64,000 bases of DNA, taken from the NCBI GenBank assembly GCA_030490835.1, contig CM059971.1, positions 71,566,224 to 71,630,223 of the forward strand. The letters run 5' to 3'. Position 1 is the stretch's first letter, and each line of letters opens with the position of its first letter. The stretch comes from Annona cherimola. Its lineage: Eukaryota > Streptophyta > Magnoliopsida > Magnoliales > Annonaceae. This document shows positions 47,247 to 57,052 of the stretch, piece after piece. The position numbers were made by a program, and so were the translations under genes. The notes under the pieces are model-generated. The model worked only from the letters and a program-made list of their open reading frames with translations. It did not search any database and was not told the DNA's origin.

Positions 47247-47589
47247 CACTTAACTAATTAACAACCTTATATATTTCGTATTTTTAATAATTTCTTATTT
47301 TCTTTTCATTTTTATGTGGGCCTAAGTATGTTTAGTTCATATACTAAACTTTATTAATTTTGAATTCTTATATATATTTTATAAAATATAAATTTTTTAC
47401 CATTTTTTGTGCAAGGGAGAGTGAGAAATAGATGAAAGTTTTTATTTTTAAAATTTATAAAGATATATAAACCTAAAAATAAAATTTAATATATAAATCA
47501 GATACACTTGGACTTACATAAAATGAAAAGAAAACAAAAATATATTAAAAATATGAAATATATAAGGTTGTTAATTAGCTAAGTAACCC
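47247..47589. mobile_element. Fold-back MITE with about 90-100 bp arms
   Basis: Left arm ACTTAACTAATTAACAACC, 'ttatatatttcgtatttttaat', CTTTTCATTTTTATG; reversed right arm ACTTAGCTAATTAACAACC, 'ttatatatttcatatttttaat', CTTTTCATTTTATG. Arms are about 85-90% alike by eye over 90-100 bp. Non-coding. Confidence 0.85.
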
Positions 47590-47604
47590 CTATATGCATA
47601 TGTC

Positions 47605-47860
47605 ATGTTTAATATTTGATAAAATTTTGGAAAGAAAAGTTCTCGTGTAAACTTTTTGAAATGAAAGAAGTAATATGATATGATAAGAATAGTTATAAGT
47701 AAAGAGAATAAAAATAAAATAAATAGGACCGTTGAGGAGAATTGATTAAAAAGTAGGATTTATCATACATGAATATGTGAAAAAATAATTAGAAAATAGG
47801 ATAATAATACGAAGTAAAAAATTTTAAATTGACATGTTTCATGAAATGCCAAAAATACCA
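47605..47860 (+). repeat. Tourist-like MITE, degraded copy
   Basis: Blocks 'aaagttctcgtgtaaactttttgaa', 'gtaatatgatatgataagaatag', 'aaagagaataaaaataaaataaatagg' and 'gtgaaaaaataattagaaaataggata' follow the family order. Ends eroded. Confidence 0.6.
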
Positions 47861-48232
47861 GTAGTATCATTATCTTAACAGAAAATGTCGTGACAATAAA
47901 TTAACTATAGCAAAAAGTTTATTTTTAGTGCAATTTAATTTTGTAACTAAATTTATGATTCTAAACCTTTTTGTTGACATTTGATTTTCAAAGTTGCCAA
48001 AATGATAAAATTTTAAAAACTTTTAGCAACACATAATTTAAATATGAGCTCCGCTTCTATGTAACCAAGTTACATAGAATTACATAGAAACGAAGTCATG
48101 TAACTCCTTGAAAATCAAGATTTTGATCATTGATAGAAAATTCAATCCATTCATTGTATTTAATATTATTTGTTTATTCAAAAAACTAAGTTTCATCTCA
48201 ATCAAGTATGTTTATGGGTCACATTTGTTAAA

Positions 48233-48258
48233 ATATATATATATATATATATATATAT
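48233..48258 (+). repeat. (AT)n microsatellite
   Basis: Uninterrupted alternating AT run of about 12 units within an AT-rich interspersed repeat (48055-48430). Confidence 0.95.
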
Positions 48259-48849
48259 TCATGTGAAAATTATAAAAAATGCAAAAATATCAATTTTAAA
48301 GTATTATTTTCAATATCTAAACCGTCAAAAATATCATTTCTATGTGAGTAAATGATTTTATAAAGTATTATTACATTCTGATACATGTATGAATGTATTT
48401 GAACTTTTTTAATAATTGTATAAATAAATGAATAATATTGTTTAATTTATATATTAATTAAATTCTCTAAATGGATAAATATTTATATAAAATATTATTT
48501 TGTTCTAATGCATTTATTATTGGACGCAAGCATTGCTCAAAAATTTAGATATGACTATGGATGTTTTTAAGAAGGTATGGCTCTACACACTTTCAATTAA
48601 TAAGAGAAAAACCAATTGCTCACACTAAAGGGATGGAGTTTGAACCTATGATCTTAAGGGGCTCAACCCATGCGAAGCTGTTCCCATGAAAAAAAAGAAT
48701 ATGGGCATTATGGTAATTTTACCGTGCGAGTACGTTTGTTTGAAAATGTGAGTATGTTTGGTTTTTTTGATAAAATTTGTATTATATGTATACGAAATTT
48801 TAATCTATTCCATTCATTTGCTGGATTAACCATTGAAATATTCAGTTAC

Positions 48850-49346
48850 ATCTAACAATATCTAACGACATCTAACAACATCTAACCGGATTTAATGACT
48901 TCTAACAGCATCTAACGATATCTAATTGAATCTAACTTTTGATATTAATAAATTAATCCTAATTTAATATCTGTAATATGATCCAAAGCCCCTTATAAGG
49001 TCATTTATACCTTAATTATAAAAAATAAAACTCCGATAATACGATTTAATAAAACTTTCTAAATATAATAGCATGTAACCGAATCTAACAACATCTAACT
49101 AGATCTAACTGGATCTAATTTTTTATGTTAATAAATTAATCTTAATTTAACACATGTAATATGATCGTAGGCCCCTTATAAGGTTATTTATATCTTAATT
49201 ATAGAAATTAAAACTTAATTTATATGATTGAATGAAATTTTCTAAATCTAATGACATCTAACTAGATCTAACTGGATCTAACCGAATCTAACCGAATCTA
49301 ATTGGACCTAATCTTATCTAACTGATTCTAATTGGATCTAACTATA
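48850..49346 (+). repeat. 10-bp periodic TCTAAC array in a higher-order repeat
   Basis: Units of form TCTAA-C/T plus four variable bases repeat at exactly 10 bp: nine units at 48851-48936, four at 49084-49119 and ten at 49247-49346. The blocks are separated by two diverged copies of an about 180-bp spacer (ATTAATAAATTAATC at 48944 and about 49128), each holding the palindrome CCTTATAAGG. Non-coding in every frame. Confidence 0.9.
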
Positions 49347-49349
49347 AAA

Positions 49350-50788
49350 GATAATATAGATAATAATTCATTTTAGAACTATGCAAGCCTTTAAATAGTT
49401 TTATAACTAAATAAATATATAAAGCTATAACTAAAAATATTAATTAGTTTAAATTAAATGAAATAGAATTTTACGTAAATATATAAAATTGTAATAATTA
49501 TTATATATATGACTTTTTAAAAATAAAATTGTAATAAATTATTTTGATTTAAATTATATATATAACTGTAATTTAAATTTAATAATATAATTATATGTGA
49601 CTTTTGGGGATTGGTTTAAGCATAACAACATATGCATTTTCATTGTAATATTTATTTTCAAGATAAAGGGTTAAATATCATAAGGTCATACGTTAAAAAT
49701 TATAATTTTTATAGTAATTTCAATCCACAAATATTTAATTTGGTGTAATATGTGTGGATTAAAATGATGGACCGCTAAAAAATAAATTATAAATTTCATT
49801 TGAAAAATAAAATCTATATCAATATTAATTTAAATTCAATTAAAAATAAGTCATTAAAATAGAAAATTTATAAAAAATCTTCAACAAAATTTTCATGATT
49901 TAAGTGAATTTGAATTAAAGATTAACTCTACCAAAAATGATTGATTTAAAAATAGGATGGATATTTCCCAATTCCCACTCATACCATTGTCCTCCATGAA
50001 CATATGTTTCCAACAAGGCCTAAGAAAGAAAGTTCATGAGCATATTTACTAACGTCATAAGTATTTACCATAATGACAACAAAGATATTTTCTACTGAAG
50101 TAAAAGCCATCTATTTGCATTTTTTATTTTTTAAATTATTAAGCTAAATATATTATTCAAAAAACATATTTATCATCTTTTGAATGTTTACTTTGAATTA
50201 GCTAATTTCTTATCATTCCAAGTGCATAAATTGTCACATTCTATATTATAAATTAGAAAATATTAAAATTATCTTAAATACTGTATTTCTATATTTTTGT
50301 TAAATAAAATATGAAAATATATTAATGATCAAAACTTATTTTTCAAAAATTAGTAATAATTATTATATCATGTAAATGTATAATTTAAAATTATATACAA
50401 GTCATAGATTCAATGATTATATCATGTAAATGTGTAATTTAAAACATATATTCACACATAAATTTTGACCTTTTTGAAATTTATTTCATTTTCATTTTGA
50501 TTTTCTTTAAAATGAGCACTTGGAGAATGATTCTGAGAATATTATAGAAATATTCTCTATATAATTATTTATACTTTTATTTTTTAATTAAGATTATATC
50601 TACTCATGTCAGCTTCCCTTAAACTCAAGGCAAAAAAATAGCAAAGTCTCATGGCATTGGATTGGGTATATTGCTTATAAAAGCGGGCTGCATTAAATTT
50701 CTTTAATCAAAATTATGCAGGTAAAAATATTAAATTAAATAAAAATAAATATTTACTTAAATTTCTTAATATTTTGTCTTACATATAA
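49350..50788. other. Very AT-rich intergenic DNA
   Basis: No gene was seen. A short direct repeat, ATTATATCATGTAAATGT, occurs at about 50362 and 50417. Confidence 0.5.
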
Positions 50789-50803
50789 TAGATTTGCAAT
50801 TTT

Positions 50804-51045
50804 TTTTTTGATGAGTATTCATACATTACAATCTCAACTGGTATTACAATTAAATTCTGAGACATTCTTATAATTTTGCTAACAATTATCTATTATTTCT
50901 AAACTTTCCTACCGGTGGACGGCTCCCACAAACTTGGGGAGACTTGCAACGCCACCACTTCAGAAATACTGCTGGTGAGATTCGAAGCCAGGACCACCTA
51001 CTTGTGAGGCCATGTCCTGCACCACTGAGGCACGACCTCAGTGGC
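50804..51045 (-). mobile_element. tRNA-derived SINE with perfect 15-bp target duplication
   Basis: Minus strand: A box GTGCCTCAGTGGTGC (about 51025), B box GGCTTCGAATCTC (about 50977), body with GTCTCCCCAAGTTTGTGGG, and a poly(A) tail (plus-strand T-run 50801-50809). TAGATTTGCAATTTT at 50789-50803 and 51046-51060 is a perfect target-site duplication, the hallmark of LINE-mediated insertion. It is the best preserved SINE in the window and the reference for the others. Confidence 0.9.
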
Positions 51046-51489
51046 TAGATTTGCAATTTTGTATGTTTATATTTTTCACATATCTATTTTGAATATTTTA
51101 AAAAATATTCTATATAAATTTATGTATTTGGCAAAAGATATATACTAAGTAATTCATTTTAGAAATATGCAAACCTTGATTTTGAATTAAATAAAATAAA
51201 ATTTAAATAAATATATGAAGCTGGAGTTAGAAATAAATGTTAGTTTAAATGAAATAAAATAAATTTTTAATAAATATATATTGCTCTAATTAAAAATATA
51301 TAGTTTGTCAAATACACACAATTAGCTTAATTTAAGAGTTAAATATTTTAAATTGATGAACAAATATATTTTTGAACTAGATAGAAATAATTATTTTGGT
51401 TAACTTAATTTGTTTTTACATAATTCTTTATTGTGATATTGTATTTTTGATTAACTAAATTAATCTAGTTATATCTAGTTAATACGTAT

Positions 51490-51962
51490 CGGTGATATCA
51501 CACTGCATTGGCGATGTCAATGACTCAACCAAAGTGACGCGTGTCCTTAAATCCAGCCCAAATCTTTGTCAGTCGCGATCGATGAGGCACAGTGCGTCAT
51601 CTTCCAAAAAATCCAACCGTTCTTAGTTCGTCTTCTCCTTTGCTACTGCTTTTCTACCACCCCCAGCGTCTTATCATCGAATATAAAAACTTCTTTAGCC
51701 ACCAAAAAATCTGTCGAAAAATGAACTCAAAAAACTGCCATGCATGAAATCTGCGGCCCAATAAATTGTTGCTGCTCATCTTCTATTTGTCTTCTTCATG
51801 GCTGGGACGAGCTGCTGCTGCCGTTTATTGCCACCTGCTGCTGCTGTTGCTGCCTTTACTTTCTAGCGAGAAACGCAGTCAGGAAAAAAATGGCATAGCA
51901 GCAATTTTTCTTAGAAGTTCTAAGTTCAAACCATTTCTGGTGTTTACCAATATCAAAAACTA
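51490..51962 (+). promoter_or_regulatory. Promoter-like, GC-richer patch without a gene
   Basis: A TATA-like CGAATATAAAAACTTC at 51677 follows a GC-richer region with CGCGTGTCC (51538). The expected transcript would start near 51710 and meets ATG at 51721 (9-codon frame) and an open 65-codon frame at 51766-51963 rich in Leu with no known domain. A MITE begins immediately after at 51964. Possibly the remains of a displaced 5' gene end. Confidence 0.3.
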
Positions 51963-51963
51963 A

Positions 51964-52234
51964 GGGATGTTTGTTAACATGTGACTATGGAAACTATGGT
52001 TTTTCCATGGTATTTGGTTTCCCAATACCAATCATTACTCCATCCATCACACTATTTTTTTCATTTTTACCCTTACATTCTAATCATTTTCCCTATAAAC
52101 TATATACAATAAACCTATTTATTCCAACTATACATCTATCATTTCTTATCAATCACACATTTCTCAAAATATTCTCTTTTTTATTTTCCATAATTTCTCA
52201 CAATCCCACAATTTTACATATTCCCAAACGTCTC
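51964..52234. mobile_element. MITE, second TAA-type family
   Basis: Begins TAA/GGGATGTTTGTT and ends CCCAAACGTCTCTCAA; the ends are an imperfect inverted repeat. The interior has the inverted-repeat-like words TACCCTTACATTCTAATC and 'ataatttctcacaatcccac'. It resembles the Tourist-like family only at the tips. Confidence 0.55.
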
Positions 52235-52798
52235 TCAAGAAAGAAAGACGAAAGAGACTGGGAGGAATAAAGATGGAGAGCTAGGGAGAGAGATGAGAAA
52301 TGCGGGTGTCTAGCACAGAGTCCGATGCTCCCTCTTGATTTTTTTTACCTTTCAAAGATGCCCAAATGGATCGCAACCATCCGTCCTAAATTGACAGTGA
52401 AGATGCAGCTTCTCTTTAAAAAAAACGGGAAAATTGGCTCCCATGATCCAAATGTATCAGCGAACCCCTCTACAACCCGGGTGGGGTGGCCAGGTGATGA
52501 TTTTAAACAAAGCAACCGATTGGATTTTAATTTCCTCGTCAATATGGCCCTCCGAATAGTATGTTTCCGTAGTAAAATATGGTGGTACATGCGGTATCAT
52601 TTCCCCTTTTTATATATCGATAAATATTTTTGTTTAAAACCAACATCGTGTATTGCTAACATTGTTGTATTTCTCTTGTTTAAGATTCTATCATTTATGT
52701 TCTCTGCGCAAGTCTCCTTCAGTTACGCCCAAGCCTTAAAAGAAGGATCGAACTTTCTCCATGCCGTATAACTTGGGGTCTCTTAATTTCTACTGCTT
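52235..52798. other. Unassigned segment with an uncharacterised open frame
   Basis: A 148-codon frame (52325-52771, plus) and an opposite 81-codon frame (52590-52345) overlap. The predicted proteins (for example PNVSANPSTTRVGWPGDDF) match no family I know and lack a convincing promoter, so coding is not claimed. Confidence 0.25.
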
Positions 52799-53065
52799 TA
52801 TTTTGTTGGATTTTTGACTCACATATATAATAATTATATGGGTTAATTTCAAATATACCCGCGACATTTGTCCTTATATATAAAAATATCCACTAAGTTT
52901 GAAAACTTTCGCATATACCCACTAAGTATGAGTGAAATTTCAAATATACCTATTGAGTTAGGCATAGTTAAAAATCGTTATTATCCATCATATGAAATGT
53001 GCAAAATGCCCCTTATTATTTAATAATAATAGTCATTCATCTATGATAGAAACTACAAGAAAAAA

Positions 53066-53416
53066 GAACCCGGTCCTGTGCACCCGGGTGCATTAACCCA
53101 TTTTAACTCTTTTTAAAATCTTTTTTATACAACTGTTAATCTAAGTGTATTTAACATGTGTATCAATTTTTACCATTTTTGGAGTCTTTTAGATATTTAT
53201 TTTTGATTTTTGAAAATCAGTAGCATTTTAGGTAATTTAAAATTACTAAAATACCATTTAAAAATCAAAAAAAATATCTACAATATTCGAAAAATGGTAA
53301 AAATTGATACACATATTAAATACATTTATATTAACAGTTGTATAAATTTTTTTTAAAAATTACAAAAAAGAGTTAAAATGGGTTAAATACACTCGGGTGC
53401 ACAGGGTCGGGTTCCC
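53066..53416. mobile_element. Fold-back MITE with palindromic tips inside the CACTA end
   Basis: Arms over 120 bp pair almost perfectly at the tips: GAACCCGGTCCTGTGCACCC and reversed right end GAACCCGACCCTGTGCACCC. The tip contains TGCACCCGGGTGCA, a perfect 14-bp palindrome, on the left. AAGAAAAAA (53057-53065) and AAGAAAAAT (53417-53425) form an 8-of-9 target duplication lying in the CACTA terminus. Non-coding. Confidence 0.85.
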
Positions 53417-54220
53417 AAGAAAAATAACATTAACAATAATAGATTTTGTTGTTATTTATTAAAAAAATGTTGCTAAAAGTTTGTAAGGACAATAAAATTT
53501 TGTTGTGGGTATGTTGCGTATACCCTTGTTGCAAAAAGTATTAGCAATATTATAATTTTATTGTTGTGAAAAATACTTTCGCAACAATATATCTATATTG
53601 CTAAAAGTATTTTTTACAACATTAAAATCTTGTTGGCATAGAGTAAATTAATAACAATAAGAAATTTTGTTGCTAAAAATAATCTACATAACATGACTTA
53701 ATTGATAATAGCGATAATACTTGATTGTTGCTAAAAATGCTTATAATAAGTAAAATTTCATCAAAACCAAATTTTTTGTCAAATACATTCTTTACAAATA
53801 AATAAACATCAAATAAATTTATCCCATTAATATCAACCAATCCACATTCAATTAAATAGTCTTCATTCATTTCCATAAAAAAATATTCTTAATTTATGAC
53901 ATCATTTAAAAATTTAACCAAATTACTTTAGTCTTTTCAAAGTAATACAATCCTTGAAAGCTAAAAAAATGACAAAGTATCATTAAAAAGTTAGCTAAAC
54001 AAAAATAATTTAGACAATTTCTCTTCAAAATATGATTGAAGAAGTTTCGCCATAATCCAACTTTAACTCTCTTTAACAGCATCCATATTTAGCCTGCATA
54101 AAAAATAAAAATCTTTTAGAAATAAACGTAGCATCTAAATAATTTATTATTCATTATATAAATTTGTTAAAATGATCAATGAAAAATAAAATAAACCTTG
54201 ACATTAATGTAAAATTTTGA

Positions 54221-54480
54221 CTAACCTAAAGAATGTTGAGACATTGAAGAAAATAAGGAAGTCATTTTCTCTTGAAACATAGCTAGAACTTTTTCTTTCA
54301 TTTCAGCTCGAATTTGTTCCTCTCTTTCTATCATTGATGCTTTTAATGTCTCTATTTCTTGTTTCATTTTATCTAATTTTGTTTGTTGTTCTTCTACTTT
54401 TGAGGTAGATATTTTTAAAGTCTTTTTTGTCACACATTTACCACGATAATATTATGGACGAGTGCCTAAAATTTGCATAA
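54221..54480 (-). pseudogene. CACTA-type transposon protein C-terminal fragment, coiled coil
   Basis: Minus frame: upstream 'ELKKIDDEIFMQILGTRP.YYRGKC' (one stop) runs into a 70-residue frame, VEEQQTKLDKMKQEIETLKA followed by EREEQIRAEMKEKVLAMFQE, a clear heptad coiled coil. The 'LG.RP.Y.RG' segment followed by a coiled coil is the layout of the plant En/Spm-associated Transposase_24/Ptta-type proteins. Family call is by recollection of pattern; the rest of the gene is gone. Confidence 0.5.
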
Positions 54481-55320
54481 AAATTTCATCATCTATTTTT
54501 TTTAAGCTCCTTCTTATGATTGTTCAACAACAAGCTCTTGAAGTTTAACATAAATTGAGATGAGATTAACAAATGTAAATAAGAAGAGAAAATGTTAGAC
54601 AAAATGAGTTTAAACGGTCTGGATATTGCACAAATCACAACAAATGTTAGATTAATCAGAGGTATTTTGAGATTTTAAAATTATTAAATGTTTATAATTA
54701 TCATAATTGGTATATTTAAAATTTCACTCATACTTAGTGGGTATATGTAAAAATTTTCAAATTTAGTGGTTATATTTATAATTAAGGGCAAATGTAGTAG
54801 ATATATTTGAAAATTTTAACACACATATATATTAATTATATATATCTATCATAAAGAGTGACCTAATTTGTAAAGTGATCTTATAAGATTTTATGGACCT
54901 AAATCATTTTATAAAGCATGAGTCTCATATATGAAGAAACCATATTACCTAATTTCTACTGTTTATGATGAGCTAAATTTGAAATAAGAAAGATAAGTGC
55001 TCTATTTGAATAGTTGTGGTCTCCACGTCATGCACGAGGGTTTCTTTTCTAACATTCGATTATTGGAAAATAGGGAGTTGTCTTCTTCAGAAAACCCTAA
55101 AATACTAACTTGAAATACCAAAAATCGTAAAATTCAACTACAATATCTGCTCATATATATTCTGGTACGCTTTCGCTTATAATTTGTTTTTCTTAGTGAT
55201 TTAGTATGAAAATTCTGGAGTGATTATGATTTTAATTAATAAGGTTTCCTAACATATTTTTTTCATTTGGAAGGAACATCAAAGACCACATTTATAGAAG
55301 ATAATTACATTATATTTATA

Positions 55321-55781
55321 TGTTGGAATTTTGGACACACACATATATTAATTATATATAAGCTATCGTGAATAGCGGCTCAATTTTTAAAGTAAACCTA
55401 TAACATTTTATGTGCCTAAATCATCTAATAAAGTATGAGTCTCCTATGCATAGAAACTCTACAGCCTAATTTCTAATTTTTATTTTTATGATTGGCTAAA
55501 TTAAAAATACGAAAGATAGATTTCCTATATAAACGGTTATGGTCCCCAAGTTATGCACTTTAGAGTTTCTTTTCTAACATCCCATCATTGGAAAAAATGA
55601 GTCACCTTTTTCTAGAAAACTCTAAGGCATTAACTTAGAAGATCTAGAAATCATAAGATTCAACAACAATTGCTCCTATGGATTAAGGTACGCTTCCGCT
55701 TATGATTTATATTTCTTAGTGATTTAGCATGGAGGATCTTGGGGTAATTAATAATTTTAATCAATAAGGTTTTCCCAACCA
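55321..55781 (+). repeat. 5' LTR of the non-autonomous element
   Basis: 461 bp, collinear with 61296-61762. Includes CTCCTATGCATAGAAACTCT and GGTACGCTTCCGCTTATGAT blocks. Confidence 0.9.
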
Positions 55782-55794
55782 GTGGTATCAAAGC

Positions 55795-57047
55795 TGATCT
55801 TAAACTGCCTGAATTGATGATTTATGATGGTTTGAGTTCCATGGTAGATTCACGGTACATGAGATGGCTTAATGTATTAATATGCAGATCAAAATAAGAT
55901 TTTATAAAGTCATGCCATTATTATATGCATTGGAAAATAGGCATTGATGATCCGTGATTGGTTTTTTTTCGCCGTTGAAAATATTGCATGGGCGTGCCTT
56001 TTAATTTCGTTGGCCATTATTTGGTATTCATGAAAATAACTGAGTGGGCATTATTTGGTTTGGATATCCGGATTTGAATTATGCCAATACATCTTAGTAA
56101 TGCAATGAAATTTTTGACGAAAAATTGTTGTTGTACATTCATGTTCGGGATCTAATTTTAGATCCTCACAATGTCTCTGTTATTGGCACGATGATGGAAT
56201 AGTTCTCTTCAGTTTTTTTTATCGCATAATTAAAAAAAAAGAGTGCTGGTTGTATGGAATTTCATGCTTGATCGTATTGGGAATCTCTATTTTCACGGAT
56301 TCGGCTTCAGGGCTTAGCGGTTTAAGCCAATTTTTATTAAATTAAAAAAAGGTGCTGGCCATATGAATCCGAGAACGTGGATGTTTATATCAAGATATGA
56401 TGTTTTTAAACCATCTTCCACAAATGCGCATCTGGATTGCCATGACATATATATTTTATGTTGCGCCACCTGTGGCCACAGATTCAAGCCTTCCATTTTG
56501 GAAGTTGTGTTCGTTTTTTTTGTATGAGAACCCTTCTAATAGGTGATAAAGGCTGCTGGCAATGATTTGGACACCAGGAGGAGAACACCGGCAACAATGT
56601 GACGATGCCGGTAGGAGGCAACGATAGATGGGCAGTGGGGCGGCGTAGCAGCCAGGGGGTTTCTCCCATTCGGTATTCTTGGGAGACCCCTTGGCCAAAA
56701 AGAAATTATAGGAAACCCCCCCAGCCAGAACAATTTGCAACAAGCTTTTATTTTTCGTGTGAGCCTAGGCTTCAATTTACCTCTTTTTCTTATGGTCTTC
56801 GGCTCAGGCGCAAGCCCATAACATGACCCAATCCTAGCTTAGATGCCTAGTCCAGTCCAGGCCCAAACTCAATTAGGCCCTAAGCCCACCTTTCCTTTAA
56901 GTGGGAGTTTGTATTTATTTGTTTTTCTGATTTGGATACTTTACTATGGTTATGGATATTTTCCGCAGAAATAAAGTATTTGGTATTTTGGTTTTGGTTT
57001 GATCTCGCCAAATAAGTTGGATCAGTTGAAAATAGGCATGTTAGATC
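55795..57047 (+). other. Left part of the non-coding interior
   Basis: Contains no gag, protease, integrase or RT motif. A GC-richer patch at 56560-56880 has short opposing frames without a domain, and GGCCCA-rich words (56800-56890). It may include host-derived sequence but no source is recognised. Confidence 0.5.
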
Positions 57048-57052
57048 ACATT

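Larger units (their letters stand above)
53051..54600 (-). mobile_element. CACTA (En/Spm)-like remnant
   Basis: An end-like ACTACAAGAAAAAAG at 53052 fits the plant CACTA terminus CACTACAAGAAAA, and the following 'aacaataaaattttgttg', 'ttgctaaaagt' repeats are typical CACTA subterminal words (53420-53740). The only coding trace is the coiled-coil piece at 54221-54433. The right terminus was not found. A fold-back element has split the left end. Confidence 0.5.
52840..54820. mobile_element. Long-TIR element inserted in the solo LTR
   Basis: Left arm GGGTTAATTTCAAATATACC, 'acatttgtcctta', CATATACCCACTAAGTATGA, 'gtgaaatttcaaatatacc'; the reversed right arm shows the same blocks in the same order (GTTAAAATTTTCAAATATAT, 'acatttgccctta', CATATACCCACTAAGTATGA). 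Arms are about 170 bp. LTR sequence around the break is repeated for about 20 AT-rich bases on both sides, longer than a usual 9-bp duplication. Inside is a CACTA-like remnant. Confidence 0.7.
52804..55254 (+). mobile_element. Solo LTR (copia-type family of 55321), split by a TIR element
   Basis: The first 36 bp (TGTTGGATTTTTGACTCACA to 52839) and the remainder 54821-55254 together reconstitute one LTR collinear with 55321-55781, ending GGTTTCCTAACA. The 5-bp target duplication TATTT flanks the whole unit (52799-52803 and 55255-55259). No second LTR or internal domain, so it is a solo LTR. It is more diverged than the neighbouring pair. Confidence 0.8.

Noticed and set aside
48850..49346. CRISPR-like array
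   Set aside because: Repeat and spacer are fused at 10-bp periodicity, no 25-40 bp repeats with unique spacers; this is a minisatellite in a plant genome.
52325..52771. 148-codon frame as a gene
   Set aside because: No domain, no promoter context, and an overlapping opposite frame; compositional openness is enough to explain it.
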